64,000 nt of DNA, taken from Nitrosomonas sp. GTDB taxonomy: Bacteria > Pseudomonadota > Gammaproteobacteria > Burkholderiales > Nitrosomonadaceae. The translations under genes were made by a program, and so were the position numbers. The DNA lies in contig JADJBK010000006.1 of the NCBI GenBank assembly GCA_016703745.1, positions 1,736,001 through 1,800,000 of the forward strand, given 5' to 3'. The stretch's first letter is position 1, and every line of letters starts with the position of its first letter. Shown piece by piece: positions 41,392-50,871 of this stretch. Under the pieces are notes generated by a model, which was not told where the DNA came from, did no database searches, and saw only the letters and a list, made by a program, of their open reading frames with translations.

Positions 41392-41472
41392 CATGGCGCT
41401 GAACCTCGCTTCTTTCAGTCGCTGGGCGCTGCGCGATAAAGCCGCGCAGCGCCGGTTAATGCTACGTTAGGC
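41386..41472 (+). repeat. attC recombination site d
   Basis: Left core CGCTAAC (41386-41392) and right core GTTAGGC (41466-41472, perfect GTTRRRY) flank complementary arms GCGCTG...CAGCGC with an inner GGCGCTGCGC / GCGCAGCGCC stem. It is the last attC recognised in the array. Confidence 0.85.
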
Positions 41473-41824
41473 GATCAATAGCATGGGAATCGTGCCTTAC
41501 AAAGAAATCCTGAGCGCCATTGCTATTGCCATTGCTCTCACATTCGGAAATTACGGTGAAATTACGGTGACAGTTTGCTAAATACACTTGGCTTATTAAA
41601 ACTGGTTGCTGAGGGGTGTTTCTCCGCGATAGCGGCTTCGTTCAATTAACTGTAATACTTGAATTAACGGCAATACTTAGATCGCGTCCGGTGGGCGCAC
41701 TGTGGTGTTGTTCGTCGTCGCCATAGCCAGGCTATGACGCCCCCTTTCGCCTTGCATCCCGCCAGACGCGCCTAATTGCTACCCTTATTTCTTCACGGCT
41801 CCTGATAATTCAGGAAAAGTGCAA
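41473..41824. other. Tail of the cassette array, truncated ORF
   Basis: Directly after the last attC, an ATG at 41481 opens 'MGIVPYKEILSAIAIAIALT' and stops after about 32 codons, near a small tandem duplication (GAAATTACGGT twice). It looks like the head of a membrane-protein cassette that was truncated. The remaining 250 bp up to dacB show no gene; a small TCCTGA/TCAGGA hairpin lies near 41802-41817. Confidence 0.4.
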
Positions 41825-43327
41825 CTAGCTGCTGACGTGGATCCACTTAATGAAGGTGTCCATGGCGGCCCTGGCGCTGGCTGCCTTGGGGTGATTAACC
41901 ACAAAAACAAAGACGTGACGCCGGTTTTTATTATCCAGCACATAACCGGCAATGGCTGAGACATCTCTTAATGAGCCTGTTTTTAGATGAGACCTGCCGA
42001 CAACCCCTGTTTTCTTGAGACGATTTCGTGTTGTTCCATCGATACCCATCACTGCCAATGACGACATGAATTCAGGCATGACCGGGGAATGAAATGCGTC
42101 TACCAGTAATTTTCCCAAATGACGCGCGCTGATTCTTTCCTTACGTGACAGGCCCGATCCATTTTCTATCACCAGTTCAGGAAAGTTTAGGCGCTTGGTG
42201 AATAACCACTGTCGTATTGCCGCGTGCGCAAGATCCATTGAGAGCGACTGATTGCCATTTGTCTGTTTCTCTCCCAGAGACAGATACAGCTGCCTTGCTG
42301 CCACATTATTGCTGAATTTGTTGATGCCCCGAATCACGTCGGCGAGTGGCGGGGAGTGAAAAGTCCTGATCGGCATTGTCCCACCAGGAATCTTTTCCCG
42401 TCTGACTCTGCCGTTAAAACTGCCACCAGATTGCTGCCAGAAACTCTTGAATAAGCCATGAATATAATGCTCGCTGTCGTGCAGGCTTAGATAATAGGTG
42501 TTATGTCCACAATGAAGTGAATAGTTGCCGTTGAATTTCACGGAAGGACGCTTGCTTCCAACTCCGTTTTCCAAAATTTCTGTCCGGATGTGATGACGCC
42601 AGTTTCCACAATTTTTTCTGGTTGATTGCATCTGATTATGCAAATCCATTAACTGTAGTTCGGGATCCTCAACAATTCTAATCTGGTCACGCTGTCCATC
42701 CGGCATGATATGTAAAGCGGAAGTCCGATAATTAACCAGCAGCGCTTCCGGTAAAACGTTATATGGTTTGTAGCGCTCACCATCAAAGGCGGCGGGGCTG
42801 GCAGGCGCCAGGTTGTAATGGCTGTAATCCAATACCAGATCGCCGCTGATTTCACGTAGACCCGTCTGGCGAATCTGGCGCACTAACTGCCAGAAATTTT
42901 CCAGATTCAAACTGGGATCGCCATAACCTTTAATAATCAGGTCGCCCTGCAGTCGGTCATCCCGGATATTGCCTTGTGTATAAACCTCCGTCCGCCAGGT
43001 ATAACCAGAGCCAAGTAATTCGAGGCCGGCATAGGTGGTGACCAGCTTCATCACCGAAGCAGGATTCATGGCTTTATCGGCATTGACTGTCAGTGAGGGT
43101 TGGCTGGCATCGACTGGCTGGACAAAAACTGAAATGGCATCCTCCGGTATTCCAGCTTTCTGCAACAGCTGACTGATAGATGCGGGTAAATTGCTTGCGT
43201 GTGCCGGTGACAGCAGAGCAGCTATCGTGGCAACAAAGGCGATTTTCAGAATTCTTGTCAATTTTCCATACCTCTTGGCTTGCTGTTTTACGCTAACGCG
43301 TTTTGCGACAGATCGAAAATCCATCAT
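41825..43327 (-). CDS. dacB: D-alanyl-D-alanine carboxypeptidase/endopeptidase (PBP4, S13)
   Basis: PBP4-type enzymes trim and cleave peptidoglycan cross-links in the periplasm. The start at 43327 is a choice: the frame extends to 43414, but that part overlaps the lipoprotein gene. From 43327 the product is about 500 residues with signal 'FVATIAALLSPAHA'. Active-site motifs are all present: 'NPASVMKLVTTYAGLELLG' (SxxK), 'GINKFSNNVAARQLY' (SNN) and 'GRSHLKTGSLRDVSAIAGYV' (KTG), with the S13 insertion between SxxK and SNN. It ends the leftward operon and overlaps the lipoprotein gene by 35 bp. Confidence 0.92.
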   Translation of the reverse strand: MMDFRSVAKRVSVKQQAKRYGKLTRILKIAFVATIAALLSPAHASNLPASISQLLQKAGIPEDAISVFVQPVDASQPSLTVNADKAMNPASVMKLVTTYAGLELLGSGYTWRTEVYTQGNIRDDRLQGDLIIKGYGDPSLNLENFWQLVRQIRQTGLREISGDLVLDYSHYNLAPASPAAFDGERYKPYNVLPEALLVNYRTSALHIMPDGQRDQIRIVEDPELQLMDLHNQMQSTRKNCGNWRHHIRTEILENGVGSKRPSVKFNGNYSLHCGHNTYYLSLHDSEHYIHGLFKSFWQQSGGSFNGRVRREKIPGGTMPIRTFHSPPLADVIRGINKFSNNVAARQLYLSLGEKQTNGNQSLSMDLAHAAIRQWLFTKRLNFPELVIENGSGLSRKERISARHLGKLLVDAFHSPVMPEFMSSLAVMGIDGTTRNRLKKTGVVGRSHLKTGSLRDVSAIAGYVLDNKNRRHVFVFVVNHPKAASARAAMDTFIKWIHVSS

Positions 43328-43646
43328 CCCACCCCATGCGGTATTGTCCGTCAGCCTTATACCGCTTGGCATCTTTATAAGCGTATGCGCTTTGTTTGGC
43401 TGTTTCACAACCATCTATGTATCCTTCCTGGGTCGCCGCCGGATAACCCGTCAGGTTATAGACCGGACGAGCGCTCGGTGGCAAGGGGCCGGCAGGGCGT
43501 TGAACAGCAGCCGGATCCGTGGATGGTTTATGAACTGGATAATCCGCTTTCGGATCAGGATAGGGTCGAGTGACACACCCGGTGAGAAGCAGCATTGCTG
43601 CGCCAAAAAAAATACGTAACACCACCACATTTGGAGTCCCCATCAA
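43293..43646 (-). CDS. Lipoprotein of unknown function
   Basis: The 117-residue protein has a lipobox in 'FFGAAMLLLTGCVTRPYP' (L-T-G-C), a proline-rich segment ('PAAVQRPAGPLPPSARP'), and a C-terminal 'GYIDGCETAKQSAYAYKDAK' ... 'YRMGWDDGFSICR' motif with two cysteines, seen in small envelope proteins. It is not otherwise recognised. It lies between sucD and dacB on the same strand, 8 bp after sucD. Confidence 0.8.
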   Translation of the reverse strand: MMGTPNVVVLRIFFGAAMLLLTGCVTRPYPDPKADYPVHKPSTDPAAVQRPAGPLPPSARPVYNLTGYPAATQEGYIDGCETAKQSAYAYKDAKRYKADGQYRMGWDDGFSICRKTR

Positions 43647-43653
43647 ATTCTCG

Positions 43654-44529
43654 CTACAGTACAGATTGCATTAATTTACCCATTTCAGCTGGATTGCGCG
43701 TGACACGAATACCGCATGCTTCCATCACTGCAATTTTTTCCTGTGCTGTCCCCTTGCCGCCCGCTATGATCGCACCTGCATGCCCCATGCGTTTACCTGC
43801 GGGTGCGGTCACACCCGCAATGAATCCTACCACCGGCTTACGCATGTGCTGCTTCACCCAGCGCGCGCAATCTTCCTCATCCGATCCGCCAATTTCACCC
43901 ACCATCAGGACACCTTCGGTTTCATCATCATCATTGAACAACCGCAGTACATCGAGATGCTTTAATCCGTTAATGGCATCACCGCCAATGCCGACACAGG
44001 TCGATTGCCCCAAACCAAGTTCACTCAATTGTGCAACAGCTTCGTATGTCAGCGTGCCGGATCGGGATACCACACCAATCCGGCCTTTCCGGTGAATCGC
44101 CCCCGGCATGATGCCAATCTTCAATTCATCCGGTGTGATGATGCCCGGACAATTGGGTCCAACCAGCAGGGTTTTTCTGCCCAGCATGCGTGCGCGTGTC
44201 CGTAGCATGTCTTTCACCGGAATGCCTTCCGTGATGCAGATCACGAGATCAAGCCCGGCTTCTACCGCTTCATCGATTGCACTCGCCGCAAAAGGAGCGG
44301 GTACATAGATGACCGATACGGTCGCACCCGTTGCCTGTTTAGCGGCCTGTACAGTTGCAAACACCGGAATACCTTCAAATTTTTCTCCAGCTTTTTTGGG
44401 GTTCACTCCCGCGACGAAACCGTCCCTCCCATAAGCATACTGCAGACACTGCTGGGTATGAAACTGCCCCGTCTTGCCGGTCATACCCTGTGTCATGACG
44501 CGTGTATTACGATCGATCAGAATAGCCAT
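43654..44529 (-). CDS. sucD: Succinyl-CoA synthetase alpha subunit
   Basis: With SucC it makes ATP or GTP from succinyl-CoA in the TCA cycle. The 291-residue protein has 'MAILIDRNTRVMTQGMTGKT', 'YVPAPFAASAIDEAVEAGLD', 'LVGPNCPGIITPDELKIGIM', 'GRIGVVSRSGTLTYEAV' and the phosphorylated His in 'RMGHAGAIIAGGKGTAQEK'. The start overlaps the sucC stop by one base (TGATG), showing translational coupling. Confidence 0.97.
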   Translation of the reverse strand: MAILIDRNTRVMTQGMTGKTGQFHTQQCLQYAYGRDGFVAGVNPKKAGEKFEGIPVFATVQAAKQATGATVSVIYVPAPFAASAIDEAVEAGLDLVICITEGIPVKDMLRTRARMLGRKTLLVGPNCPGIITPDELKIGIMPGAIHRKGRIGVVSRSGTLTYEAVAQLSELGLGQSTCVGIGGDAINGLKHLDVLRLFNDDDETEGVLMVGEIGGSDEEDCARWVKQHMRKPVVGFIAGVTAPAGKRMGHAGAIIAGGKGTAQEKIAVMEACGIRVTRNPAEMGKLMQSVL

Positions 44530-45722
44530 CAGTTTATATTCCCCAGTTGTGTCGAGCTTGAGCTTGCGGTCAACTCTACTGCTTGCCTGGCTGCATCTGC
44601 CATGTTGCCGACAGAAATTACCGAAAGACCAGATTGTGCCAAAATTTGTTTACCCATTTCGGCGTTAGTACCTGCCAGGCGAACAATCAGTGGGACGGCC
44701 AGCTTCACCTCTCGAGCTGCTTGCACGATTCCTTCGGCGATAACATCACATCGCATGATGCCGCCAAAAATATTGACCAGAATAGCTGCAACGTTTGGAT
44801 GGCGTAACATGATCTTGAAAGCTTCGGTTACTTTTTCTGCCGTTGCGCCACCACCGACATCAAGAAAATTCGCCGGATTGCCGCCATATAACTTAATGAT
44901 ATCCATCGTTGCCATCGCAAGTCCCGCACCATTGACCAGACAGCCAATATTACCGTCAAGCGCGATGTAGGACAATTCATGCCTGGCTGCCTCGACTTCG
45001 AGCGGATCTTCCTCGTTCAGATCTCGCAACGCCACAATCTCCGGATGACGAAACAGGGCATTGTCATCAAAATTGAGTTTGGCATCGAGCGCCAGTAACT
45101 GGTCATTATCTGTAATGACCAAGGGGTTGATCTCCAGTAATGATGCATCATTTTCATCGAATGCCCGGTAAAGTTGTGCGATCAATCGAGCAAAATCTGG
45201 CCAGCTCGCTTGCGGCAGGTGAAGTTCCTGAGCTATCCCTTTGATGGCCTCAGTGTTTACTCCAATCAGCGGATTGATGGCCAATTTGTGAATTTTTTCT
45301 GGAGTTTGTGCGGCAACCTGCTCGATATTCATCCCCCCTGCATCACTGGCAATGAGACTGATACATTGCATTGCGCGATCCACCACCAGCGCCACATAAT
45401 ACTCATGCGCAATCTCGACACCCTGTTCCACATACAACCGCTTAACCATCTGGCCATCTGGTCCGGTTTGTGGCGTCACCAGGGTATGATTGAGCATCGC
45501 AGTGGCAATTTCTTGAACATCTGCGTATGTGGTTGCCAGTTTCACCCCACCCCCTTTGCCGCGTCCACCAGCATAAATCTGCGCCTTGATCACCCACTGA
45601 TTGCCACCCAGTTCCCGGGAAGCAGCAACCGCTTCATCAGCGCTGAAGCAAGCTACTCCTGACGGGACAGCCACACCATATCGCCCTAAAATCTGCTTGG
45701 CCTGATACTCATGAATTTTCAT
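44529..45722 (-). CDS. sucC: Succinyl-CoA synthetase beta subunit
   Basis: The ADP-forming beta subunit, 397 residues: 'MKIHEYQAKQILGRYGVAVP' at the start, ATP-grasp 'WVIKAQIYAGGRGKGGGVKL', 'LEINPLVITDNDQLLALDAK', 'YIALDGNIGCLVNGAGLAMA' and 'GGNPANFLDVGGGATAEKV'. It overlaps the hybrid kinase gene in front by 4 bp, unusual for a TCA-cycle gene, and sucD behind by one base. Confidence 0.97.
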   Translation of the reverse strand: MKIHEYQAKQILGRYGVAVPSGVACFSADEAVAASRELGGNQWVIKAQIYAGGRGKGGGVKLATTYADVQEIATAMLNHTLVTPQTGPDGQMVKRLYVEQGVEIAHEYYVALVVDRAMQCISLIASDAGGMNIEQVAAQTPEKIHKLAINPLIGVNTEAIKGIAQELHLPQASWPDFARLIAQLYRAFDENDASLLEINPLVITDNDQLLALDAKLNFDDNALFRHPEIVALRDLNEEDPLEVEAARHELSYIALDGNIGCLVNGAGLAMATMDIIKLYGGNPANFLDVGGGATAEKVTEAFKIMLRHPNVAAILVNIFGGIMRCDVIAEGIVQAAREVKLAVPLIVRLAGTNAEMGKQILAQSGLSVISVGNMADAARQAVELTASSSSTQLGNIN

Positions 45723-48700
45723 TTTGCCTCCTTCTGGAAGTTGTTAGCTGAATGGATTTCCAGCATGGCTGCAATACGGGTTTTTACCTCAGCCAATGTC
45801 GCAGTAAAACTGAGCAACAGCTCATTCAACCTGTTTGCGTCTCTTTCTTTGGCGGCTGATTCCATAGCCGCACAGCAATCACCCAGCACCAGCGCACCGA
45901 CTGAGCGTGCCGAGGATTTAAGTTTATGTGCCGCTGCCTGCACTGCCTCAAACTGACCATTTCTGAGGGCAGGAGTGATTTGCTCGGCTATTGCAGCAGC
46001 ACTCAGGCGAAAATCCTGCAAAAACTCGGCAATCATCGCCGGATCATCACCAATCAGTTTTTTTAGTACTTCAATGTCCAGCACGGCAGTCTGGTTCGTG
46101 TGGGTGTGAAGCTGCCCTTCGGTTGCGCTGACAACAATCGGATGTGACGGTTTACCGAGCCAGTTCTCCAATACCGTTTTGAGCTGTTCGAGCTGCACGG
46201 GCTTGGTCAGATAATCATTCATGCCCAGCGCACGACATTTATCAGACTCTCCCTTGAGTGCATTGGCCGTTAGAGCGATGATCGGAATACGATTGCCGTC
46301 TGACTTATTGGCGCGAATGATTTTTGTCAATTCATAGCCATCCATCTCCGGCATATGCAAATCTGTCAGTATCAGCGCATACACCCCGCTCTCCCAGCGC
46401 CGCAACGCCTCACGTCCATTAGTGGCAATATCGACTGCATAGCCGAGCAAGGCAAGCTGTTGGCGGATGACTTTCTGGTTGATTTCATTATCTTCAGCAA
46501 CCAGGATCATGTTCCCCTGACGGATTGCCTCATCACGTGTCAGTGGCACCACTTTTTCAAGCTCGCCGACAACGATCGATTGGTCCCGCTCCAGTTTTTC
46601 ACGTCCAGCCGCCGCCGCCACGGCATGTAGAAACGCCTGGCGATAGAGAATATTGCCATCGAGCGTGACTACGCCGTTATTTTCCAGCCGCCCACGGTGG
46701 CGCCGTCCACGCCGTACCACTACAAAATTGAGACCATGGCCTAAATCGTGATCGAGTTGCGCACGAAATGTTTCAAACGGTGGTTCTCCATCGCCTGCGT
46801 CAATAACCAGCAGCCATGGGCCGTCCGAAAGCGCTTTGATATGTTCGGGCGCGGCTGAAAAATCTGTCAGCAATTTGACCGATGCGCCTGCATATCGTAA
46901 ATACAGTGCCAAATCCTGTCCCAGTCCATCTTCAGAGCTCAATACCAGGCAGGACAGGCCGGTCAGATCAACCGCACGTGTCTGATCACGTTCGGATTTT
47001 TCCTGCAACACCTTGAGAGGTAGCAACAAAGTAAATACCGAACCTTTTTCAGGTTCGCTATCTACCCGTATTTTGCCTTGCATTAAGGTCACGAGGCGCT
47101 GGCAAATGGTTAAACCTAGCCCCGTTCCGCCAAAACGGCGTGTTGTGGAGGCATCTCCCTGGGAAAAAGGGGTGAATAAATGTTGTTGGGTTGTTTCATC
47201 CATGCCGATACCGTTATCGGTTATTTGAAACGAAACCGTTACGGTATCCCCAGCAGACTCAGCCACTGTCACCCGTACCGCAACATGCCCCCTGCGCGGT
47301 AATCCACTGGAAAATTTGATGGCATTGTTGATGAGGTTGACCAGCACTTGCCGCAGACGCAAGGCATCTCCCAGCACATTCCCGGGGACACCGGGATCAA
47401 TGAACAGCGTCAATTCCACTTCCTTGACAACCGCCAGATGCTCGAGCATGCCACAGGCACGTTCCACTACCGTAACCAGGGATATTGGCACCTGCTCGAC
47501 TTCCAGCCTGCCAGCCTCAATCTTGGAAAAATCAAGGATATCTTCAATAATTTCAAGCAAGGCAAAAGCTGATTCACGAATAAGATCGGTCATCTCTTTC
47601 TGATAACCGCTCAGACTGGTCTGACTCAACACATCGATCATGCCAATAACGCCATTCATCGGCGTGCGTATTTCGTGACTCATGGCAGCGAGAAAAGCCG
47701 ATTTGGCCTGATTGGCCTGTTCTGCTTCCAGTTTTGCCTGCTCCAGATCCTGCCGGATTTTTACATGTTTACGGATATCGCGCATCACCCCAGTAAAATG
47801 CCGTTTGCCTGAGACAAAATATTCGCTCACTGCCAGATAAGTGGGAATCAATGTGCCATCCTTATGCACGCCAACCACTTCACGCCCGAGGCCGACGCTG
47901 TGCCTCTCTGGCTGAAAATGCTGTCCCACGTACTGCTGCCCATGCCCGGTTTCGCAATAACGTTGCATATAGAATTCATGTTTGCTGCCGTCTGGCTCAG
48001 GCACGAAGATGGAAACATTTTGTCCGATTACCTCTGAAGGGTCATATCCAAACAGTTTTTTTATGACGGGATTGACTGACAGCATCACGCCCCGCTCATC
48101 GGTTGTTACCACACAGTCCACCATATGTTCGACGACTGAGCGGGTTTCCTCTTCCTTGATCGCCAGCTCGGCATTGACTTCCTCCAGCCTGGCCGTTCGT
48201 TCCGCCACGCGCGCTTCCAGATGCTGATAACTGATATTCAGCCGTTCGCTCATCGCATTGAAGGCATGGGCGAGATGTCCGATTTCGTTCCAGCCTTCGC
48301 TGGGAACATGATGGCGCAGATTGCCAGCAGCGACTTCCTGCGCGCAGGCATTCAATGTCTTCAGTGGCATTACCACCCGCCGGTTAAATAGCAATGCGCC
48401 CATCACTGCCAACAAGAATGTCAGGCCGAGCGCCGTCAGGCCGATGACGTGCATTTGCGCCAGGGAAGTAAAGGCTTCTTTTGCATCCATTTTGACCACT
48501 ACACCCCAGTCCATGCGTGGTAAATGCCGCCACGCCGCCACAACGGGCACCCCCCGATAATCAGCAACGAGACCCTGCCCTGGCAAATTCTGCAGACTGT
48601 TTTGTATCGCCAAAGAAAATGAAGGCTCATCCAGCGAAATGGTTTTTTTCAGGGCAGCTTCTGGATCAGCTCGCAATGGAGCCATGACCAGTACGGATTG

Positions 48701-49402
48701 GGCATCCTGCTTGCGAACTACCACTGTCTCACCGCTTTGACCCAATCCGACATTGTTTGTCAACACGCTGAACACATGTTCGCTGAATATCTGTAATGCC
48801 AGCACACCCTGCAGCTTGTCCTCAACAATGATCGGCACCGCAATAAAAGCGGCAATCGCACCATGAGACGGGGTGTAATACTCAAAATCTGACAAGCTGT
48901 TTTCCTGCGTTTCCAGCGTTTTACGAAATGCTTGCCCGAGACCCGTATCGCGATAAGGGCCATCAATCAGATTGGTGGCAAAATCCGCCTCATGGCTGAC
49001 CGTAAAAACCAGCCAGCCATCGAGAGAGATCAGAAAGAGATCATAGTAACCGGCATTCTCGAGAAAGCGGGTGAAATGACTACGGTAACGTCCGTCCATT
49101 TTTTGGTAATTCTCTGAATCAACGCCTTCCTGCTTGAAAGCTTCACTAAGTCTGCCAATAGCCTCGTGGGTGGTTCCTGACGCCTGAATAATATTGGCGT
49201 CAAGAATGCGGCCTTGCAAATAGGCATCAATTTGTTCAACCTTTTTGTCAGCGATAGCTGAAATTTTCAGAACCGTTGACTGCTGCACCGCTTTTTCAGA
49301 GTAGTGCAACAGTCCATAGCCAACCAGTGCAATCGGCAGTAAGGCAACCAGCGCAAACCAGATAGCAAAGCGATGCGTGAGCGAAGTAATGTTGATTTTC
49401 AT
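45719..49402 (-). CDS. Hybrid sensor histidine kinase with Cache, HAMP, PAS, two receivers, HPt
   Basis: The start at 49402 overlaps the aldolase stop by 4 bp (ATGA) and opens 'MKINITSLTHRFAIWFALVA'. The 1227-residue protein has helix 1 (about 11-31), a periplasmic double-Cache sensor (about 40-330), helix 2 (about 335-357), HAMP, PAS ('VVTTDERGVMLSVNPVIKKL'), HisKA with 'MSHEIRTPMNGVIGM', HATPase ('LINNAIKFS', 'GGTGLGLTICQRL'), a degenerate receiver, a complete receiver ('LVAEDNEIN', 'LILTDLHMPEMDGYEL', 'LTKPV') and a C-terminal HPt ('AAHKLKSSARSVGA'). It is a BarA-like phosphorelay kinase with an extracytoplasmic sensor; Cache domains often bind small organic acids. No cognate regulator is next to it. 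Confidence 0.93.
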   Translation of the reverse strand: MKINITSLTHRFAIWFALVALLPIALVGYGLLHYSEKAVQQSTVLKISAIADKKVEQIDAYLQGRILDANIIQASGTTHEAIGRLSEAFKQEGVDSENYQKMDGRYRSHFTRFLENAGYYDLFLISLDGWLVFTVSHEADFATNLIDGPYRDTGLGQAFRKTLETQENSLSDFEYYTPSHGAIAAFIAVPIIVEDKLQGVLALQIFSEHVFSVLTNNVGLGQSGETVVVRKQDAQSVLVMAPLRADPEAALKKTISLDEPSFSLAIQNSLQNLPGQGLVADYRGVPVVAAWRHLPRMDWGVVVKMDAKEAFTSLAQMHVIGLTALGLTFLLAVMGALLFNRRVVMPLKTLNACAQEVAAGNLRHHVPSEGWNEIGHLAHAFNAMSERLNISYQHLEARVAERTARLEEVNAELAIKEEETRSVVEHMVDCVVTTDERGVMLSVNPVIKKLFGYDPSEVIGQNVSIFVPEPDGSKHEFYMQRYCETGHGQQYVGQHFQPERHSVGLGREVVGVHKDGTLIPTYLAVSEYFVSGKRHFTGVMRDIRKHVKIRQDLEQAKLEAEQANQAKSAFLAAMSHEIRTPMNGVIGMIDVLSQTSLSGYQKEMTDLIRESAFALLEIIEDILDFSKIEAGRLEVEQVPISLVTVVERACGMLEHLAVVKEVELTLFIDPGVPGNVLGDALRLRQVLVNLINNAIKFSSGLPRRGHVAVRVTVAESAGDTVTVSFQITDNGIGMDETTQQHLFTPFSQGDASTTRRFGGTGLGLTICQRLVTLMQGKIRVDSEPEKGSVFTLLLPLKVLQEKSERDQTRAVDLTGLSCLVLSSEDGLGQDLALYLRYAGASVKLLTDFSAAPEHIKALSDGPWLLVIDAGDGEPPFETFRAQLDHDLGHGLNFVVVRRGRRHRGRLENNGVVTLDGNILYRQAFLHAVAAAAGREKLERDQSIVVGELEKVVPLTRDEAIRQGNMILVAEDNEINQKVIRQQLALLGYAVDIATNGREALRRWESGVYALILTDLHMPEMDGYELTKIIRANKSDGNRIPIIALTANALKGESDKCRALGMNDYLTKPVQLEQLKTVLENWLGKPSHPIVVSATEGQLHTHTNQTAVLDIEVLKKLIGDDPAMIAEFLQDFRLSAAAIAEQITPALRNGQFEAVQAAAHKLKSSARSVGALVLGDCCAAMESAAKERDANRLNELLLSFTATLAEVKTRIAAMLEIHSANNFQKEAK

Positions 49403-50187
49403 TTGCGCAAACAGTCTGCATGATGTTTCAATGAACGTCTTGCATAATAGGCAAATGCGCTCGCGGTGCGTTGCGCCTGTAAAATCCAATCATGTGCCTC
49501 ATGTCCTAATTCTGGCTGGATTGGTTTGATATTACCCGCCGCGCTCGCCAGTAATTGCAGGCGTGCCGTTCGTTCGAATGCGAGCGCCAGCAGACAAGCT
49601 TCCTCGACGCCGCTGCATGCGACCAGTAATCCATGATGCGCCAGCAGCAAAGCGCGCTTTGTTCCCAACGCCTGAGCAATTCGCTCCCCTTCTTCGTTGC
49701 CGACGGGTACTCCCGGCCACTCGGCCAAAAAAGCCACGTCGTCATAGAGTACGCAGTTATCCATATGTGAAATTACCAGCGGTACTTCGAGCATACTAAG
49801 TGCTGCCGTATGGGCGGCATGGGTATGAATGATACAGCTGACATCCGGTCGCGCACGGTATACCCATGCATGAAACCGGTTGGCTGGGTTAGGCATTCCA
49901 TCACCCTGCAGAACCCGTAAGTTTTCATCAACCAGCAGCAGATTGCTGACACCCGTTTCATCAAACCCCAACCCAAGTCGCTGTGTGACAAATGTACCTG
50001 GCAGATCACCGCGCGCGGTAATCTGCCCAGCCAATCCTGAATCATGTCCATTGTCGAATAGGATGCGACAAGTCAACGCTACTTTCTCAACGGTTGTAAA
50101 ATTTGCAGCTGGCATTGCATCGGCCATCTGCTCGATGCTGCGTTGCATCAGTTGTTGTTTGTTAAGATGGAAGGTATCTTCAGCCAT
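49399..50187 (-). CDS. Class II aldolase/adducin family protein
   Basis: The 262-residue protein has the class II aldolase fold: 'VALTCRILFDNGHDSGLAGQ', 'NPANRFHAWVYRARPDVSCI', the zinc ligands 'IIHTHAAHTAALSML' (about 117-131), 'GNEEGERIAQALGTKRALLL' and the third His in 'LAHHGLLVACSGVEEACLL'. Members act on fuculose-, ribulose- or methylthioribulose-phosphates or are decarboxylases; the substrate cannot be read here. It is the first gene of the leftward operon with the hybrid kinase and sucCD. Confidence 0.88.
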   Translation of the reverse strand: MAEDTFHLNKQQLMQRSIEQMADAMPAANFTTVEKVALTCRILFDNGHDSGLAGQITARGDLPGTFVTQRLGLGFDETGVSNLLLVDENLRVLQGDGMPNPANRFHAWVYRARPDVSCIIHTHAAHTAALSMLEVPLVISHMDNCVLYDDVAFLAEWPGVPVGNEEGERIAQALGTKRALLLAHHGLLVACSGVEEACLLALAFERTARLQLLASAAGNIKPIQPELGHEAHDWILQAQRTASAFAYYARRSLKHHADCLRK

Positions 50188-50352
50188 GGCGAGGTTCTCC
50201 GTTATTTTGGTGATAATTTCAACCTGTCAGCAAGGTAAATCAGTACCTGGCAAAGTGTATTACGCCCCTATCTGTAATGGTAGAATCCAGCACAGCTTGC
50301 CATCCCGCAGATACATTGTTCCCTTTTCTACCACAAATACAGGAGTACTTCC

Positions 50353-50871
50353 ATGAAATATCAATATTTCAAACCGACTCTTATTAATTCATCAAGCTGG
50401 ACAACTTGCAGGAAAATTGGCTGGTTTGCTGTTATCACGCTACTTTCAACTTCATTATGCGCTGAGAAAATTGGCAACGTATCTACGAAATTCAAGCTGC
50501 TGGGTGCAAATGATAAAATTATGGTCGAGGCGTTTGATGATCCGGATATTCCTGGCGCAACCTGCTACTTGAGTCGCGCTAAAACCGGCGGAATCAGTGG
50601 GTCAGTTGGCGTGGCAGAGGATACCGCAGATGCGGCAATCGCCTGCCGGCAAACCGGACCAATCCAGTTGCCAGACACCGTCAAGAACGGCAAGACAGAT
50701 GGTGAGGAAGTATTCAAAAAAAGTACTTCGTTACTATTTAAATCCCTGCAGGTTGTCCGTTTTTACGATCCCAAGCGTAACGTGCTGGTTTACCTGACAT
50801 ACAGCGATAGAATCATTGAGGGCTCCCCGAAAAACAGTATTTCGGTTATTCCCGTTGCACCTTGGCACTGA
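50353..50871 (+). CDS. creA: CreA family protein
   Basis: The 172-residue protein belongs to the CreA family (PF05981), secreted proteins of unknown function: a hydrophobic signal segment (about 22-36), then 'EKIGNVSTKFKLLGANDKIM', 'VEAFDDPDIPGATCYLSRAK', 'GGISGSVGVAEDTADAAIAC', 'SLQVVRFYDPKRNVLVYLTY' and 'GSPKNSISVIPV'. It is divergent from the aldolase operon. Confidence 0.93.
   Translation: MKYQYFKPTLINSSSWTTCRKIGWFAVITLLSTSLCAEKIGNVSTKFKLLGANDKIMVEAFDDPDIPGATCYLSRAKTGGISGSVGVAEDTADAAIACRQTGPIQLPDTVKNGKTDGEEVFKKSTSLLFKSLQVVRFYDPKRNVLVYLTYSDRIIEGSPKNSISVIPVAPWH

Noticed and set aside
39185..41472. Integron integrase or attI next to the cassettes
   Set aside because: No tyrosine recombinase motif was found on either strand in the window, so the array is not called a complete integron.
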